From: UBA4736 sp002404015
GTDB lineage: Bacteria; Chloroflexota; Dormibacteria; Dormibacterales; Dormibacteraceae
DNA length: 43,694 nucleotides
Assembly: GCA_036747295.1 (NCBI GenBank)
Contig: DAIOCN010000022.1
Location: 1-43,694 of the forward strand
Reading direction: 5' to 3'
The notes below the pieces were generated by a model. The model did not search any database. It saw nothing but the letters and a program-made list of their open reading frames with translations, and was not told the DNA's origin. This document shows, piece after piece, positions 32,455 through 39,897 of this stretch (its first letter is position 1; each line of letters begins with the position of its first letter). The translations under genes were made by a program, and so were the position numbers.

Positions 32455-32992
32455 TCGCGGGGCGGCGTCGGAACGTCGGCGGCGGTGGCGCCGGCACCCG
32501 GCTGCGCCCTTCCGGGGTCTGCGCCCGCCGCCGAGCGAGCTCGAGGACCAGGCTCTCCTCGCCGCGGGCCATCGCCCAGTGGTGGTTGGCCTCCAGCAGT
32601 GGCTTCATGACCGGCGACAGCGCCCGCAGAAGCGGCTTGACCGCTTCGACGGACCAGTCGTACCTGATGTCGGTCCACTCCCCGTCCTGGCTGAACGTCC
32701 AGACCCCCTGGCCTTCGAAGTCGCCGTGGGGCACGAGTGTGAAGCCGTGGGGGTGGCGGTTTTCGGTGACCGTGAACGACCAGCGCAGCGTGTAGGGCAG
32801 CCAGCCCTTCGTGAAGAGCTCGATCTCGCGCCCAACCCCGGTCTTGGGGTCGCCCGGCTTCAGCTCCTTGACGTCGAGATAGACGGCCGGCCACCAGCGC
32901 TTGAGCTCGAGGGCCTCGCTGAGCACTTCGGAGACCTGCTCGCAGGTGCCGCGCACGCGCCAGTTCGTGACGAAGTCGTAGTGCGTGAGCAC
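32444..32992 (-). CDS. SRPBCC-family (START-like) protein
   Basis: The 182-residue protein has a polyketide cyclase/SRPBCC shape: DFVTNWRVRGTCEQVSEVL at the start, WWPAVYLDVKELKPGD, then TDIRYDWSVEAVKPLLRAL and a long C-terminal helix. Such proteins bind lipids or hydrophobic ligands. The start is a GTG at 32992. Its 3' end overlaps the peptidase gene by 11 bases on the opposite strand. A Pro/Arg-rich tail of low complexity ends the chain. Confidence 0.8.
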   Translation of the reverse strand: MLTHYDFVTNWRVRGTCEQVSEVLSEALELKRWWPAVYLDVKELKPGDPKTGVGREIELFTKGWLPYTLRWSFTVTENRHPHGFTLVPHGDFEGQGVWTFSQDGEWTDIRYDWSVEAVKPLLRALSPVMKPLLEANHHWAMARGEESLVLELARRRAQTPEGRSRVPAPPPPTFRRRPATTA

Positions 32993-33000
32993 CTGGCCGG

Positions 33001-33741
33001 CTAGGCTGCCTTGGCGACCGGCGTCCGGAGCGGGCGCAGCCGCCTCGTCAGTCTGGAGAGCAGGATCGACAGCACTATCACCGAGCCGTCGATCACGCAG
33101 TATCCCCCGGCGATCACGGAGGGCGGGTTGCCGGAGCCGACGTGGGTGCCGGGGGCGATCGGCAGCCAGGCCCAGGTCCCGACCGAGGTGCCGATGATCT
33201 CCAGCCAGCTGGTCGCGATGAACAGCGCGGTGAAGAGCTGGTAACGCGGAGAACGCAGCAGGAAGAGCGCGAACAGCGGCAGGCAGAGCGCTCCCAGCAC
33301 GTCCACCCGGCCGGTCAGCCCGGTCAGCACTGTCAGCCCGGCGACCGTCCAGGCGGTGGCGACAGCCAGAGCGACTGCGGCGGCCTGGCGCGGATACCGG
33401 GTCAGCACAGGGGTGCGGGCCGCCGTCAGCCCGAACAGGTAGACCAGGCCGTGGCCGGGCGGCACGTAGAGCGGGAGGTTGTGGAATCGGTACCGGTAGA
33501 CCCCCCAGACCAGCGAGCCGAAGATCTCGAAGCAGGTCGCCACGCCGACGCAGAGCCAGACCTGGCGCCGCTCGCCCTCCGGGATCAGGCGCGAGCAGAG
33601 CCAGAGGACCAGGACGGTCAGCAAACCCAGCCCGTACTGCTGCCAGAGGGCGGTGACCCGGGAGTCGGCCAGGAGGCCCAGCGCGATGTAGGCCAGCAGG
33701 TAGCCGTGCAGCCAGTAGGGGCGCAGGCTCCTCCTCAGCAC
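33001..33741 (-). CDS. Unrecognised multi-pass membrane protein
   Basis: The 246-residue protein has about seven hydrophobic segments. Notable conserved-looking stretches are GVYRYRFHNLPLYVPPGHGL near residues 79-98 and SWLEIIGTSVGTWAWLPIAP in the second half, with His, Glu and Trp in membrane positions that could form a site. I do not recognise the family. It lies eight bases upstream of the SRPBCC gene on the same strand, so the two may form a unit. Confidence 0.7.
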   Translation of the reverse strand: MLRRSLRPYWLHGYLLAYIALGLLADSRVTALWQQYGLGLLTVLVLWLCSRLIPEGERRQVWLCVGVATCFEIFGSLVWGVYRYRFHNLPLYVPPGHGLVYLFGLTAARTPVLTRYPRQAAAVALAVATAWTVAGLTVLTGLTGRVDVLGALCLPLFALFLLRSPRYQLFTALFIATSWLEIIGTSVGTWAWLPIAPGTHVGSGNPPSVIAGGYCVIDGSVIVLSILLSRLTRRLRPLRTPVAKAA

Positions 33742-33775
33742 GGGGCCATATTCCCAGAATCGGAGGGTTACCGGC

Positions 33776-34636
33776 TCAGTCGCTGGGCTCGGGAAGGTCG
33801 GACCTCTCGTCCGCGACCGGCGGTCGAGGTCGGGGCGGGCTCGGCGCCGGGGGTGGTGGCGTGGGCTCGACGGCGCTGGGCGGGGCGGGTTCGGTCGGCG
33901 GCGGTATCGGCTGCTCCACGTCCCATTGGAAGTTGCGATGCATCACCCGGGCCGCCGGCAGGACCGGCGAAGGACCGCGCCGGCGGCCCTGGAGGATCCA
34001 GAAGATGGAGCCGCCGATCGCCGCCAGAAGCAGGAGCGCCGGGAAGAAAACGAAGGGCGGCTGGAACAGGATCGCGACCGGGCTCACCGCAGGCGGGGCG
34101 GTGGGCAGCGAGGCCGGGCCGGCGCTGGCGGACGGGCTCGGAGTGGGGGTAGGCGTCGGCTCTGGGGTGGGGGTGGGCGTGCTCTTGATAAGGATCCTCA
34201 GGGTGGCGCAGCGCGGTGCCGGCGACTCGGCGACGCAGGCCTGGTGGTCGCCGGCCGCGATGTCGGGGATGGTGGCGTCGCCCTTGAAGCCGCCCTGGGC
34301 GTCGGCCTGCGTGGTCAGGAGAGACCGCTGGTTGGTGTCCAGGTAGACCACGATCCTCTCGTTGGGGAAGAACTGGGAGCCCGTGATGGTGACTGGGACG
34401 CCGGGCTGGCCCTCAACAGGTGTCAGGCTCAGGACACCCGAGCTGGGCGTGGGAGTGGGGGCCGGGGTCGGCGTCGGGGTCGGACAGGGGGTCGCGGGCG
34501 GCGACGGACATGGGCTCGGCGCAGCGGCGACGGGCGGCTGTCCGGTCGGTGGCGTCGGAATGGCCGCCGGCGGTGGAGTCGCAGCCACGATGAGCCACCA
34601 GGCAGGCAGCAACAGAACGAGGAGGAGCGACTTCAC
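33776..34636 (-). CDS. Proline/threonine-rich surface protein with one IPT/TIG-like domain
   Basis: From GTG 34636 the 286-residue chain has a signal peptide (KSLLLVLLLPAWWLIV), a PTPTP-rich linker, one Ig-like IPT/TIG module (SLTPVEGQPGVPVTITGSQF to about residue 150), a second PTPTP linker, one membrane helix (FFPALLLLAAIGGSIFWIL) and a basic, then Pro-rich cytoplasmic tail. The layout is that of a wall-spanning anchor or sensor. An upstream ATG in the same frame (34702) would add non-hydrophobic residues derived from a dispersed repeat and is rejected. Confidence 0.72.
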   Translation of the reverse strand: MKSLLLVLLLPAWWLIVAATPPPAAIPTPPTGQPPVAAAPSPCPSPPATPCPTPTPTPAPTPTPSSGVLSLTPVEGQPGVPVTITGSQFFPNERIVVYLDTNQRSLLTTQADAQGGFKGDATIPDIAAGDHQACVAESPAPRCATLRILIKSTPTPTPEPTPTPTPSPSASAGPASLPTAPPAVSPVAILFQPPFVFFPALLLLAAIGGSIFWILQGRRRGPSPVLPAARVMHRNFQWDVEQPIPPPTEPAPPSAVEPTPPPPAPSPPRPRPPVADERSDLPEPSD

Positions 34637-34670
34637 GGGAAGGCGGGAAGTGTAGCTAAGACAAAGAGAT

Positions 34671-34790
34671 GATGGCGCCGTAAGCGCGGGCTCCGCCCGC
34701 ATGTGTGAGTTCGTCTTCCGAACGCCACCGGCATCTGATGAGAGAAGGGGGCCGGTGGGGGAAACACGCTTGTTACCCCGCCTCGTTTAT
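34671..34790 (+). repeat. Dispersed structured repeat, copy A
   Basis: This ~120-bp unit begins GATGGCGCCGTAAG and contains hairpin 1 (GCGGGC-TCC-GCCCGC), hairpin 2 (GTTCG-TCTTC-CGAAC), the conserved GATGAGAGAAGGGGGC, and hairpin 3 (GGGGAAACA-CGCT-TGTTACCCC with one A-A mismatch). It sits between the surface-protein gene start and the stop of the SCO1664-like gene. Two more copies occur near 39.2 and 43.4 kb in the same orientation. Confidence 0.85.
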
Positions 34791-35527
34791 ACCGGCGGCC
34801 AGGGTACGGACCAGGCCGACGACGGGGTCGGCAGCTGCCAGCCGGGGCTGAGCATGGCGCGCAGCCGCCGGCGCAGCATTGCCACCTCCGAGCGCGCCAG
34901 CAGGTCGCCCAGCGCCTCTTCCAGCTCGCCGCCCTCCAGGCTCCGGGCCGCCCGGGCGAGGTCCTCCCGGAGCTGGCGGGGGACGCGCTGGCCGGAGAAG
35001 TCCCAGATCACGGTGCGGAGCTTGGGCTCAGTGTGGAACGTCAGCCCGTGGTCGATCACCCAGAGCTCCTCGGAGTCGTCCACCAGGCAGTGGCCGGACT
35101 TGCGGTCGGCGTTGTTGACGAGCACGTCGAAGACGGCGACCTCCAGCCAGCGCTGCGTGGGCAGGCGGCCGGGGTTCAAATAGTGGCGGTCGGCCTGGGC
35201 GTCGACGAACAGCTGCATGGCCCCCACCCCGTGGGGCGCGCTCTCGCGCACGATCGTGGGCGGCACCACGGGCCAGCCCAGGAAGCGCGCCAGCCGGTAG
35301 GCCGCCACCTCCCGCAGGTAGAGGGTGCCGTCGGGGAAATCCCAGAGCGGTGACTCGCCGCCCGCCGGCTTGTACACCGCCAGCAGCTCGTCACCGGCTC
35401 CCGTGAGGCGGGCCAGGAAGGTGTAGTTGCTGGACCGCCTGAGCAGCCCGAGTAGCTCTACCTCGGGGAGCTCTCGGAGGTCCCGCTCCCCCCGCTCGAA
35501 ATCCTCAGAAGATCGGCCGCGCGCCAT
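34787..35527 (-). CDS. SCO1664-family protein (PI3/PI4-kinase-like fold)
   Basis: The 246-residue protein has a kinase-like core: LLAVYKPAGGESPLWDFPDG (ATP-lysine region), VFDVLVNNADRKSGHCL near 133-149 (resembling the HxxDR..N loop of phosphatidylinositol kinases) and LWVIDHGLTF (the metal Asp). SCO1664 proteins are conserved in actinobacteria next to DUF3090, as here. Biochemical function is unknown. It overlaps the DUF3090 gene by 23 bases. Confidence 0.85.
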   Translation of the reverse strand: MARGRSSEDFERGERDLRELPEVELLGLLRRSSNYTFLARLTGAGDELLAVYKPAGGESPLWDFPDGTLYLREVAAYRLARFLGWPVVPPTIVRESAPHGVGAMQLFVDAQADRHYLNPGRLPTQRWLEVAVFDVLVNNADRKSGHCLVDDSEELWVIDHGLTFHTEPKLRTVIWDFSGQRVPRQLREDLARAARSLEGGELEEALGDLLARSEVAMLRRRLRAMLSPGWQLPTPSSAWSVPWPPV

Positions 35528-36059
35528 TGGCAGCCGGGCAAGGATGGCCGCTGGGGTCGATCGGGAGCCCGCAGTTGTTGCACAGCTTGCGGCCGCCGGC
35601 CAGCACCGACTCGGCCTGCCCCGCGAAGACCCTCACCTGGTCCGCCGTCGCCCAGAAGCGGGCGGTCACGGGTTCCTCGCCCGGGAGCTCGACAGGCTCC
35701 GCCGGCTCGGCGGGATCGGCCGCCTCATCCAGCTCGGATTCGCCCGGCCGCTCGCGGGCCACGATCACGAACCGCTGCCGGCTCTCGTGGTATCCGAGGC
35801 CCAGCTCGCCGATGGTCCATGCCGCCTCGCCCGGCGCCGCCGGCGGAGGCGGGGCATCCGCCAGGGCCGACTCCAGGCCCTGCGCCTCCAGCAGCTGGCG
35901 GACGCGGCCGACCAGGCCCTGGATGTGGAACTTCTCGCAGTTGAGGACGACGGTCTCGGCGGCGCCCCGCGCCCGCAGGAAGAACTGGCGCTGGCCGGGC
36001 GGGCCGACGGTGCCGACGGCGATCGAATCCACCGGGTCGAACTCAACGTTTGAGGGCAT
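35505..36059 (-). CDS. DUF3090-family protein
   Basis: The 184-residue protein opens VEFDPVDSIAVGTVGPPGQR and has FFLRARGAAETVVLNCEK, characteristic of DUF3090, and ends with a zinc-knuckle-like segment CNNCGLPIDPSGHPCPAANG (Cys, Cys, His, Cys). The C-terminal metal site may contact a nucleic acid or partner. It is coupled to the SCO1664-like gene; in actinobacteria the two usually occur together with a phosphatase gene, which is not seen here. Confidence 0.88.
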   Translation of the reverse strand: MPSNVEFDPVDSIAVGTVGPPGQRQFFLRARGAAETVVLNCEKFHIQGLVGRVRQLLEAQGLESALADAPPPPAAPGEAAWTIGELGLGYHESRQRFVIVARERPGESELDEAADPAEPAEPVELPGEEPVTARFWATADQVRVFAGQAESVLAGGRKLCNNCGLPIDPSGHPCPAANGARPIF

Positions 36060-36072
36060 CAGTCCCCGGTCA

Positions 36073-36699
36073 TCAGTCGGTTTCTTGGGAGGCCGACCGA
36101 GCGGGCGACTGCTGCATCACGGGGCGGGTTTCCACACAGGCGACGATGTGCTCGCGGTTGACCACGCAGAAGCCGTGGATGGTGTCGAGGTTCTCGGGCA
36201 CGTAGCCTCGCACCGTGGGTGTCAGCCGGGCATTCTTGACCGCCAGGAAGCGGGCGTTGGACTCGTGGATGAAGCTGGAGATGGTCGCCTGCAGGGGGAC
36301 GGTGGCGAACCCCGTCACCTGGAGTCCCTGGCAGACCAGCTTGACGCGAACCTGGCGCGCGGGCACCAGCAGGGTCGGGTCCGGGCCGGGATCGACCTCG
36401 TCGACCGGCAGCGCGATCACGACCCGGTTGCGATTGAGGCTCAGGCCCTCGACCTCCTCCCAGTCATCCCAGCCTTTCGAGGTGGGGAAGCGCATGCCGC
36501 CCCCGTCCAGCTCGAGCATGGGGTCGGGGTGGTTGAGGTAGTCGCTCAGCCGCCTCGCCTGGCGCAGCACCAGGCTGCCCCTGACCTCCAGGAAGGCCGG
36601 GCCCAGGTCGGCTATGGCGTGGATTGCGACCACACGAAGCTCTTCCAATACGTTTTCAAGGCTAACCGCACGAGCCCACCGGGGGTTGTTTTGGGCCAC
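36073..36699 (-). CDS. Unrecognised soluble protein upstream of DUF3090
   Basis: The 208-residue product has no signal or membrane segment. A mostly beta pattern is suggested (GSLVLRQARRLSDYLNHPD, then VRVKLVCQGLQVTGFATVPL and a short ISSFIHESNARFLAVKNARL). I recognise no family. The start is uncertain: GTG 36699 is the longest, but a TTG or GTG about 17-22 codons in (before VVAIHAIADLG) is as likely. It lies 13 bases upstream of DUF3090 and is probably transcribed with it. Confidence 0.65.
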   Translation of the reverse strand: MAQNNPRWARAVSLENVLEELRVVAIHAIADLGPAFLEVRGSLVLRQARRLSDYLNHPDPMLELDGGGMRFPTSKGWDDWEEVEGLSLNRNRVVIALPVDEVDPGPDPTLLVPARQVRVKLVCQGLQVTGFATVPLQATISSFIHESNARFLAVKNARLTPTVRGYVPENLDTIHGFCVVNREHIVACVETRPVMQQSPARSASQETD

Positions 36700-36749
36700 C
36701 CTAGGAGGGGAAAGAAACGATCAGAAATGAAATCAACCCGGAGGTCCAC

Positions 36750-38645
36750 ATGCCCAAAACCGTAGGAATCGACCTCGGGACGACCAACTCCGTCATAGCT
36801 GTCATGGAGGGCGGCGAGCCGGTGGTCATCCCGAACTCCGAGGGGTCCCGGACGACCCCGTCCGTCGTCGCGTTCACCAAGTCCGGCGAGCGTCTCGTCG
36901 GTCTGCTGGCGCGCCGCCAGGCGGCCGTCAACCCCGAGAACACCATCGCCTCCATAAAGCGCTTCATGGGGCGCACCTTCTCCGAGGTCGACTCGGAGCG
37001 GAAGATAGTCCCCTACGAGGTCAAGCCTGGGAAGGACGACCGCGTCGTCGTCAAGATCCCCAGCGCCAACAAGGAGTTCACGCCCGAGGAGATCTCGGCG
37101 ATGATCCTCCAGAAGCTGAAGGCCGACGCCGAGGCCTATCTCGGAGAGAAGGTCACGGACGCCGTGATCACCACGCCGGCCTACTTCAACGACTCGCAGC
37201 GGCAGGCGACCAAGAACGCCGGCCAGATCGCGGGGCTCAACGTCCTGCGGATCATCAACGAGCCCACCGCTGCGTCCCTCGCGTACGGCCTGGAGAAGAA
37301 GGAGAACGAGACCATCCTCGTCTTCGACCTGGGCGGCGGCACGTTCGACGTGTCGATCCTGGACGTCGGCGACGGCGTCTTCGAGGTCAAGTCCACAAAC
37401 GGTGACACCCACCTCGGCGGCGACGACTATGACCGCCGGATCGTTGACTGGCTGGCCGAGGAGTTCAAGAAGGAGAACGGGATCGACCTGAAGGCCGATC
37501 GCCAGGCCCTGCAGCGCCTCACCGAGGCGGCCGAGAGGGCCAAGATCGAACTCTCCAGCCGGTTGGAGACGACCGTCAACCTGCCGTTCATCACGGCCGA
37601 CCAGACGGGCCCCAAGCACCTCGAGGTGACCCTCACAAGGGCCAGGTTCGAGGCCCTGTCGGCCGACCTGACCGAGCGCTGCAAGCCGCCGTTCCTGGCC
37701 GCGCTCAAGGATGCGGGGCTCACGCCTCAGCAGATCGACGAGGTCGTTCTGGTGGGCGGCTCGACCCGGATGCCGGCCATCCAGCAGCTGGTCAAGGACC
37801 TCTGCGGCGGCAAGGAGCCGCACAAGGGCGTCAACCCCGACGAGGTGGTGGCGATCGGCGCCGCGATCCAGGCGGGCGTGCTCAAGGGTGAGGTCAAGGA
37901 CGTCCTGCTCCTGGACGTGACCCCGCTCTCGCTGGGCATCGAGACGCTCGGTGGCGTGATGACGAAGCTGATCGACCGCAACACGACGGTCCCGACCTCG
38001 AGGTCGCAGATCTTCAGCACCGCGGCCGACAACCAGACCTCGGTCGAGGTCCACGCCCTCCAGGGCGAGCGCGAGTTCGCCAAGGACAACCGGACGCTGG
38101 GCCGATTCCACCTGGACGGCATCGCACCCGCGCCGCGGGGCCTGCCCCAGGTCGAGGTGACCTTCGATATCGACGCTAACGGCATCCTCTCGGTCAAGGC
38201 CCAGGACAAGGGCACCGGCCGCGAGCAGTCGGTCACCATCACCGCCTCCTCGACCCTGAACAAGGACGAGGTGGAGCGCATGGTCAAGGAGGCCGAGACG
38301 CATACGGCGGAGGACCGCGCCAAGCGCGAGGAGGTCGAGCTCCACAACCAGGCGGACCAGATGGTCTACCAGGCGGAGAAGGTCCTGAAGGAAAACGGCG
38401 ACAAGATCCCGGCCGACGTCAAGGCGGACGTCGAATCGAAGATGGAGGCCGTCAAGGCGGCCGCCAAGGGCTCCGATGTGGCCGCGCTGCGCAAGGCGAT
38501 GGACGAGTTCAACGAGTCGCTTCAGACGGTTGGCCAGCACATCTACCAGGAGGCCGCCCCCAACGGCAGCGAAGCGGCCGGCGGGGCCAAGAAGCCCGAG
38601 CACGCCGAGAACGTGGTCGACGCCGACTACCGCGAGGTCGACTAA
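36750..38645 (+). CDS. dnaK: Hsp70 chaperone DnaK
   Basis: The 631-residue chaperone is complete: phosphate loop GIDLGTTNSVIAVMEGG near 6, TTPAYFNDSQRQATKNAG, the second phosphate loop FDLGGGTFDVSIL near 195, GGSTRMPAIQQLV near 335, the substrate domain DVTPLSLGIETLGGVMTKLI, and the acidic end VVDADYREVD. CGGAGG lies upstream of the ATG. No grpE, dnaJ or hrcA follows and no CIRCE operator (TTAGCACTC-N9-GAGTGCTAA) is seen upstream, so it is an isolated gene with unknown heat control; a second dnaK elsewhere is possible. Confidence 0.98.
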   Translation: MPKTVGIDLGTTNSVIAVMEGGEPVVIPNSEGSRTTPSVVAFTKSGERLVGLLARRQAAVNPENTIASIKRFMGRTFSEVDSERKIVPYEVKPGKDDRVVVKIPSANKEFTPEEISAMILQKLKADAEAYLGEKVTDAVITTPAYFNDSQRQATKNAGQIAGLNVLRIINEPTAASLAYGLEKKENETILVFDLGGGTFDVSILDVGDGVFEVKSTNGDTHLGGDDYDRRIVDWLAEEFKKENGIDLKADRQALQRLTEAAERAKIELSSRLETTVNLPFITADQTGPKHLEVTLTRARFEALSADLTERCKPPFLAALKDAGLTPQQIDEVVLVGGSTRMPAIQQLVKDLCGGKEPHKGVNPDEVVAIGAAIQAGVLKGEVKDVLLLDVTPLSLGIETLGGVMTKLIDRNTTVPTSRSQIFSTAADNQTSVEVHALQGEREFAKDNRTLGRFHLDGIAPAPRGLPQVEVTFDIDANGILSVKAQDKGTGREQSVTITASSTLNKDEVERMVKEAETHTAEDRAKREEVELHNQADQMVYQAEKVLKENGDKIPADVKADVESKMEAVKAAAKGSDVAALRKAMDEFNESLQTVGQHIYQEAAPNGSEAAGGAKKPEHAENVVDADYREVD

Positions 38646-38661
38646 AGACAACCGATCAGTG

Positions 38662-38697
38662 AAGGGGTCGCCCCAGGCGCGGCCCCTTCTTCTGTTT
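38662..38697 (+). terminator. dnaK terminator 1
   Basis: AAGGGGTCGC and GCGCGGCCCCTT form a stem of about nine pairs with a CCCAG loop, followed by CTTCTGTTT. It lies 16 bases after the dnaK stop. Confidence 0.8.
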
Positions 38698-38721
38698 CAG
38701 GGCCGCTCGAGGCCCTGTTTC
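38698..38721 (+). terminator. dnaK terminator 2
   Basis: CAGGGCC-GCTCGA-GGCCCTG is a perfect 7-bp stem, followed by TTTC. It directly abuts the first terminator, giving a tandem stop before the next gene. Confidence 0.65.
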
Positions 38722-38767
38722 ATGCGGGCCAGCGCCTGGCAGCCCGGAGGTTTGCTTAAGTAGAGGT

Positions 38768-39148
38768 ATGTCTGATTCGGAGCGGGTCGCCGCCGAGGTC
38801 GTGGCGTCGATCAACGCTCGCGACCACAGCGAGATCGAACGACTGACGACCACCGACGTCCAGCTGCGCTTCCCGCCCCGCCAGGTCTTCTACGGCCGCG
38901 ACGGCGTCCGCGACTTCATGGAGATGCTGGAACGGCGCCTCCCGCAGCTCACGATCGCCGCCCGCCGGATCTACGCGGGCGACGACTTCGCGGTCGTGGA
39001 GTTCGACGAGAGCGGGCGCACCGTTCCTGGCTCGAACCTCGACGGGATGGGGGCGATGGTGTTGAAGCTGGAAGACGGCCGGGTGGCGCGCTGCCAGCTC
39101 TATCTCGACACCGCCATGTGGGAGGCGATCGCCGAAGAAAGGGTGTAG
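38768..39148 (+). CDS. NTF2-like/SnoaL-type protein
   Basis: The 126-residue protein has the cone-shaped NTF2 fold pattern: helical start (AEVVASINARDHSEIERL), QVFYGRDGVRDFMEMLERRL, then strands (DDFAVVEFDESG, MVLKLEDGRVARCQLYLD). Family members bind or isomerise small hydrophobic molecules; no catalytic pair is obvious. ATG 38768 is used. It stands alone between the dnaK terminators and a dispersed repeat. Confidence 0.8.
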   Translation: MSDSERVAAEVVASINARDHSEIERLTTTDVQLRFPPRQVFYGRDGVRDFMEMLERRLPQLTIAARRIYAGDDFAVVEFDESGRTVPGSNLDGMGAMVLKLEDGRVARCQLYLDTAMWEAIAEERV

Positions 39149-39187
39149 CCCCGAGCCCGAACTGCGAGCAGATGTTTCGCCTCCACC

Positions 39188-39302
39188 GACGTAAGGGCGG
39201 GCTCCGCCCGCCTGTGTGAGTTCGTAGCAAGAACGCCCAAGGCGTGTGATGAGAGAAGGGGGCTCCTGGGGGAAACACGCTTGTTGCCCCCGCGTCGTTA
39301 TG
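39188..39302 (+). repeat. Dispersed structured repeat, copy B
   Basis: This copy has GACGTAAGG, hairpin 1 (GGCGGGC-TCC-GCCCGCC), TGTGTGAGTTCG, hairpin 2 (GTTC-GTAGCAA-GAAC), GATGAGAGAAGGGGGC and hairpin 3 (GGGGGAAACA-CGCT-TGTTGCCCCC). Its right end abuts the 3' end of the tRNA-Thr gene, which lies on the other strand. Confidence 0.85.
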
Positions 39303-39375
39303 AGCCGACGGCGAGATTCGAACTCGCGACCTGCCACTTACGAGGCGGCTGCTCTGCCAACTGAGCTACGTCGGC
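39303..39375 (-). tRNA. tRNA-Thr (anticodon CGT)
   Basis: The minus strand folds as a full cloverleaf: acceptor GCCGACG/CGTCGGC, D-arm GCTCAGTTGGCAGAGC, anticodon stem GCCGC/GTGGC with loop CTCGTAA (anticodon CGT, reads ACG), and T-arm GCGAGTTCGAATCTCGC. The discriminator is T. CCA is not encoded and must be added. Precise 73-nt length supports a functional gene. Confidence 0.96.
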
Positions 39376-39398
39376 GCGGAGGACGATTCTACCCGCGG

Positions 39399-39404
39399 TA
39401 TTCT
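39399..39404 (+). promoter_or_regulatory. Leaderless-type -10 box of the GNAT gene
   Basis: TATTCT lies nine bases before TTG 39414, without a ribosome-binding site. Confidence 0.4.
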
Positions 39405-39413
39405 CGAACCGAG

Positions 39414-39887
39414 TTGGACGCGCTGACCGTCGAGCGTCTCGGCGACGAGGAGCTGGTGCTGATCCGGCCCCTGCTGGTCGACCTGCACCTGGTGGAGCAG
39501 CCTCACTACGGCGACCACCCGCAGCTGAGTCGCGAACAGATCGAGGGCGGCCTGGAGAGCATTCCTGCCCGCTTCGAAGGCGAGAACGTCGTTTTCGTCG
39601 TGCGCGAGGGCGGCGAGATCGCCGGCTTCTGCTGGGTGGTCCTCTTCGACCCCGGGACCGGGCTCGAGGGCGAGGTGGCCGAGGTATACGTCGGCGACGC
39701 CCATCGCGGCCGGGGCGTGGGGGAGGCGCTGGTGCGGCGGGCGGTCGAGCTTTTCAAGGAGCGAGGCGTGACCCTCGGGTACGTCTGGACACGCCCCGAG
39801 AACGAGCCCGCGACCCGCCTCTACCGGACGGCCGGGTTCAACCCGACCCGCCAGCTGGTTCTGACCTGGTACCCGTCCTCCACCTAG
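39414..39887 (+). CDS. GNAT-family N-acetyltransferase
   Basis: The ~157-residue protein contains the acetyl-CoA loop VYVGDAHRGRGVGEALVRRA (motif A, R/Q-x2-G-x-G/A) near residue 90, then YVWTRPENEPATRLYRTAGF (motif B). Target unknown. TTG 39414 gives the normal length; the frame is open further upstream but passes through the tRNA gene, so that part is not coding. The HtrA-like gene starts 10 bases after its stop. Confidence 0.87.
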   Translation: MDALTVERLGDEELVLIRPLLVDLHLVEQPHYGDHPQLSREQIEGGLESIPARFEGENVVFVVREGGEIAGFCWVVLFDPGTGLEGEVAEVYVGDAHRGRGVGEALVRRAVELFKERGVTLGYVWTRPENEPATRLYRTAGFNPTRQLVLTWYPSST

Positions 39888-39890
39888 ACT
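39885..39890 (+). promoter_or_regulatory. Leaderless-type -10 box of the HtrA-like gene
   Basis: TAGACT, overlapping the GNAT stop, lies seven bases before GTG 39898; the spacing is identical to that of ctaB. Confidence 0.5.
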
Positions 39891-39897
39891 TCACCCC

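Noticed and set aside
34082..34520. GGGGTNGG-type tandem DNA repeat
   Set aside because: It is the antisense of PTPTP codons in the surface protein linkers, explained as coding low complexity.
34637..34702. N-terminal extension of the surface protein (MRAEPALTAPS...)
   Set aside because: Those codons are partly the dispersed repeat copy A; similar peptides (RAEPALTAPS) appear antisense to copy C, so they are repeat-derived.
34687..34765. Hammerhead-ribozyme-like core CTGATGA...GAAAC in repeat copy A
   Set aside because: The intervening bases cannot form stem II, and copies B (TGTGATGA) and C (CTGCTGA) do not keep the core.
36700..36749. CIRCE/HrcA or HAIR operator before dnaK
   Set aside because: No TTAGCACTC-type inverted repeat or CTTGAGT-type repeat is visible in this gap or the preceding 100 bases.
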